Positions 60,422 to 64,000 of a stretch of 64,000 nucleotides of DNA are shown piece by piece. The position numbers were made by a program, and so were the translations under genes. How positions within the stretch are numbered: the stretch's first letter is position 1; the number at the start of each line of letters is the position of its first letter. Location of the stretch: positions 747,501-811,500 of the forward strand of contig JAKOON010000018.1 of NCBI GenBank assembly GCA_022577435.1. Reading direction: 5' to 3'. The notes beneath the pieces were generated by a model that did not search any database, had not been told where the DNA came from, and saw nothing but the letters and a program-made list of their open reading frames with translations. This DNA comes from Embiotoca jacksoni (lineage: Eukaryota > Chordata > Actinopteri > Embiotocidae).

Positions 60422-63400
60422 GACAGTGAAAGTGAAGCTATTCAGCCTTTGGTCTGTGATGAAGATGATGCTTCCTTCTATTTCCACTGTTCAGGAACTC
60501 ATGAACTGCTCTTATTAAACACTGTGATCTGCCTGCAGCTTTCTATTGATACAAACACTTTGATTGACAGTTACTTCCCAGCATGAACATCCCACCACAG
60601 ACAGGTGATGACGTCCTTCCCTGTTCTCCAGTCGCTGTGATAGCAGCCTGGGTTCCTTCAACTGGAGAAGAGCTCTAATAAACCGGGACACAGAGCAGTG
60701 GTGCTTCTGGTTCCTGTTTCTGTTCATCATCAGGGTTCAAGCCACATCGGACCGAACACTGTTGTTTCTGTGCCGGTTTATGATGATCTTTCAATCTTTA
60801 TTAGTGTGAATGCTGCTACAGTTCGTACACTTACAGAAACAATCAAACTATCAAAATGTTCAGCTCTTTCAGGACGATGGTGCTTTTACTTTTCATTTGG
60901 ATAGGAGTTATAAATATGAAAATATGAAGCATTTTCCATAAAATCTTTGTCGTGGTTTATTTCCAGGCCTTTTGATTTCTGTTCTAGTTTTCTCTAAACT
61001 CTTATAATATAATATTCCTGTATTGTGCTATGAAAGTGAAGCTAAAGTAGAAGATCACAAGCCAACTTCTAGGTAAAGGCTGCTCATTCCTCCATGCTGA
61101 CAGGTAATGCAGCAAACCTCAGTTCCTGTTACAATCCAGAGGGGGGCAGCAGAGCACCATTTATGATTTGTTTCCTTTCACAACGTGAGCAGGAACATTT
61201 TGCGTGTTGAACGTGTCCATGTCTACATCGATCTGATGTGACAGGTGATTTAGAGACATGACGACTAGAACTCTCAGCCAGAGATGTCTGGTTCGATACC
61301 AGCTTGGATCCAGTTTCTTCAATGTTATTCCACTTTCTTTCCTCCCAAGCACGACGCTTGTCTCTGTATTGGTGTGACCTTGTGTTGAAGTCTTCTCTAA
61401 AACAGTACGCAGGTTCGATACCAGCTTGGGCCAACCTTTCACGTCTGCGTTTTCCCTTTTTCTGCCTCCAAAACAGGACGCAACTGCAGCTGCAGCAGCA
61501 GAACCGGTGCATCCAGCAGCTTAAGGCACGCTGCAGCAGCTCGCAGCATTCACACCATTTACTGCAGGAAATGCACATTCTAGTTGTTATTTGTCTTCTG
61601 CCACAGTTCAAATTCTCATGAGCTGGAATGAGCTAGAAACATGAAAGTTGGCACAATGACTGGAAATGATGTGTGTGACTTGCTGAAGAAAGATGACCAA
61701 AATCAGAAAAATGTTGACGCTATAATTAAGGTTTAAAAATTCCATTTCACACATTTTGAAGTCTCCTAAACCGTAGGTCCCAATGCCACCAACTTATCTG
61801 GAGCTCATCAGACAAAGCTGGTTAAAAGTTGGATGAAGCTTTTTAATGTCTTATTTGGATTTCAAGATATTGACCAATAACTTTCAGAGGGGCGGAGCTT
61901 AGAAGGAAATTGGCTATAATTCGTTAATGATTTGTCCGATCATCATAAATTGTAATAGATATGTTCAGACTGTGTTTGGAAAGTAAACAGCTGTCAGACC
62001 ACTACTAAACTAACAAACGATTACAGTTTAGATGTAACTCAACAAAACAGCCTCAGAGTCCCACACTGACCCGGAACAGTCCAACAGAACCGTTCTGGTT
62101 CAGTCAGCAAAGGTCCAGTAAATCCAGCAAAGTATTCAGTCCAAAAAGCAGGAATCTATCCGGAAGAAACACGAGCCGTGGTGGCGTCGTTTGGAACAAC
62201 ACGTTGTGTTCATCAATCTCCAGATTGTCCAGGAACACAGCAGGGGTCCTGACACAAAGCCAGCTCTGCCTTGTCTGATCTACACGCTACCTAATTTGGC
62301 CGACGCCGTTTGATTGACACCTCACTGAGCCAATAAGACCCTCTAAATCCCGTCTCCAGCCTGAAGCCAACCGGAGCGCGTGTTGAGTGAAAGTGTCCAC
62401 CCCTCTTCTGTTGTTTACATCTGCAGCCAATCACAAGCTACTTCGGCGATGATTGACGCTTTGTATAACCAATGAGATTCTGAACAGGATATTTGTCTTT
62501 CAGGGGCGGTTCTTCGGCTTCCTGACTCTTTGGCTGTCAAGATAGTAATCCTCCACTCTCTTCCTGTGCGTCGTGTGTTTGGGCTGAAATGTTTGGATGG
62601 CTGATTTTTAAGACTTTTATCATGAAAACGATGTCAGATGGACCTTTTACAAACTTTATAGTGCTCATATGTGTTTTTGGAAATAGTTTGATCCGTTCTT
62701 TTTTCATGTAAATGACATTTTCCACCAAACTATTTATGTCTTCATTTTCTTTGGAAACGACTGGACATATACCCTCAGAAAAAAAACATGTAAAACATGA
62801 TCTTTCTGTATTATTGTTGTCACCTTTGAATCTGGACGAGGTCAGATTTCATACTGGAGCCTCATTGTGTTGTCCAGCTGATACCTCACAGCTTCAGTCA
62901 TTTACAGGCACGTTTTTACAAAAAGAATTCAGGCCAGAATTACAAACCTTTGTGTGTTCAACCTTGTAGAAGTCAGTGTCAGTAACACCTGTAGTGACTC
63001 TGACTGTCGGGGTTCAAACTTCACAGTGTTTCCTTTAAAAGAGACCAAACTCATGCTTCTACTACAAATGGTTGAAGAACAGCTTTCCTTTTCCTTTGGG
63101 TCGGCCTCCATCAGACGTTTTCTGCTAATTGTACTGGAAGCATCAACACTAAGGAGAAGAGCCCGAAGCTGCACTTTCACTTTGGAGTGCCGAAGTCAAA
63201 TCAACCCTCAAACTACGGTAGTAACCAGGTTGAGCGAGCAGAAGGGAGAATATAAAATAGCTGGATTTGGGATCCAGAGAGGGACCGACCCGAGGTAGCA
63301 CATCTGTGAAGAAGAACTAACTGAACCTGGAGCAGAGGATGAAGGTAGAAATGTGAAGCTGTTGAGTTCACGTTCGTTAACGTTGAACTGGACAAACTCT

Positions 63401-63994
63401 GCTGAAGAGGACGGAGGACAGAGGACAGACCGGAGACTGTGTAGTGACTGATAACGAGGACTGATGGCTGTTCTTCATCCTGGTGAAACTTCACTCTCTT
63501 AACAGAAAGCTTCACAGCAATACCACAAGCCAGGAATCATGCTGCCAAACAGACTACGTTGAATGGGAACTGCACCAGTGATTACAAATACTGTAGTTTA
63601 CAGTCCAGAACATGAAGATGTGAAACCTTGGTAGATGTTTCTATTCCACCAGCTCTGCTTTACTTTTAGTGAAATGAGCTGCTTCCTTCTGTCGAGCACT
63701 AAAGATCTTGAACCCACAAATCACCTGATGTAGCTTTATTTCTTTTGGGTTTTTCTGGGATGTCTCTGCTTCTGTCAACGACCAAATAAAAGCAGGATTG
63801 CAACACAGATATTCATCAACTTTCTCCTCAAGTCATCTTTCTGCGATATGTAGCGAGACCTCCTCTTCAGCACACAGAGCATCAGGACATCCTGAAGTCA
63901 CAAGAAGTGACGACGCAGGACACCGCTGGTCTCCAGAAAAACTCCCCAAAGCTTTCGCATCATGAAACGCACCAGAATTAATCAACACTTCCTA
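60422..63994 (-). repeat. Right arm of the 3.57-kb inverted repeat (uninterrupted)
   Basis: Reverse complement of the left arm without the ERV. Outer homology stops at 63994 (CACTTCCTA), 6 bp before the window ends; both outer ends read TAGGAAGTGTTGATTAATTC inward. It has no recognisable gene. At about 63620-63630 it carries the undamaged ERV target. Confidence 0.95.
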
Positions 63995-64000
63995 CCTTTT

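Overview
The window is vertebrate, almost certainly spiny-rayed teleost, genomic DNA. Evidence: split genes with consensus GT-AG introns, a cubilin gene, a fish-type NLR gene (short N-terminal repeat exons, RING, FISNA/NACHT, 183-bp LRR exons), a pim-like kinase relic, and fish-typical mobile elements (L2/UnaL2-type LINEs, Tc1-like, PIF/Harbinger, a gammaretrovirus-like ERV). Simple repeats and minisatellites are very abundant. There is no prokaryotic gene layout.

Region 1 (1-28409, + strand) is the 3' part of the cubilin gene. I can place 24 exons that join in frame into about 1,379 residues. They make 12 CUB domains, the first of them partial, each built from two exons. A stop codon at 28220-28222 and an AATAAA at 28404-28409 end the gene. 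The introns carry large arrays (26-bp units at 1.94-2.88 kb, an A-rich array at 3.9-5.1 kb, TTACA at 10.5-11.0 kb, a purine array at 12.5-13.4 kb, a 10-bp array at 20.9-24.0 kb, a TTACCAGAGTGTTAATGG array at 26.7-28.1 kb) and LINE and Tc1 fragments.

Region 2 (28.4-34.9 kb) is a graveyard: a Harbinger transposase relic, a minisatellite, a degenerate pim-like kinase on the - strand, a 36-bp minisatellite and a Tc1-like relic.

Region 3 (34.9-64.0 kb) is the striking part. Two + strand exons (34899-35029, 35137-35256) encode the typical N-terminus of a fish NLR. About 0.4 kb downstream lies the left arm of a nearly perfect 3.57-kb inverted repeat (35672-36042 plus 44985-48182). The right arm is 60422-63994. 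The 12.2-kb spacer is filled, to within about 80-115 bp at each end, by the remainder of an NLR gene on the - strand: RING exon, FISNA-NACHT exon with a 7 x 13-residue coding repeat, five LRR exons and a tiny terminal exon. The splice phase of the + strand N-terminal exons fits the RING exon exactly, and the summed exon lengths are divisible by three. The simplest reading is an NLR gene cut in two by inversion of a cassette between inverted repeats. The same geometry would let recombination flip it back. The alternative is an inverted duplication with a second N-terminus just beyond the window.

A young ERV (36043-44979, - strand) sits inside the left arm only. Its LTRs read as identical 503-bp copies, it has a 5-bp target duplication AGGTT, and the right arm keeps the empty site. 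It carries a tRNA-Tyr-type primer binding site, gag, pro, pol and an open env. Its breaks are two in-frame UGA codons (one possibly a readthrough site) and one frameshift at an A9 run near the end of pol.
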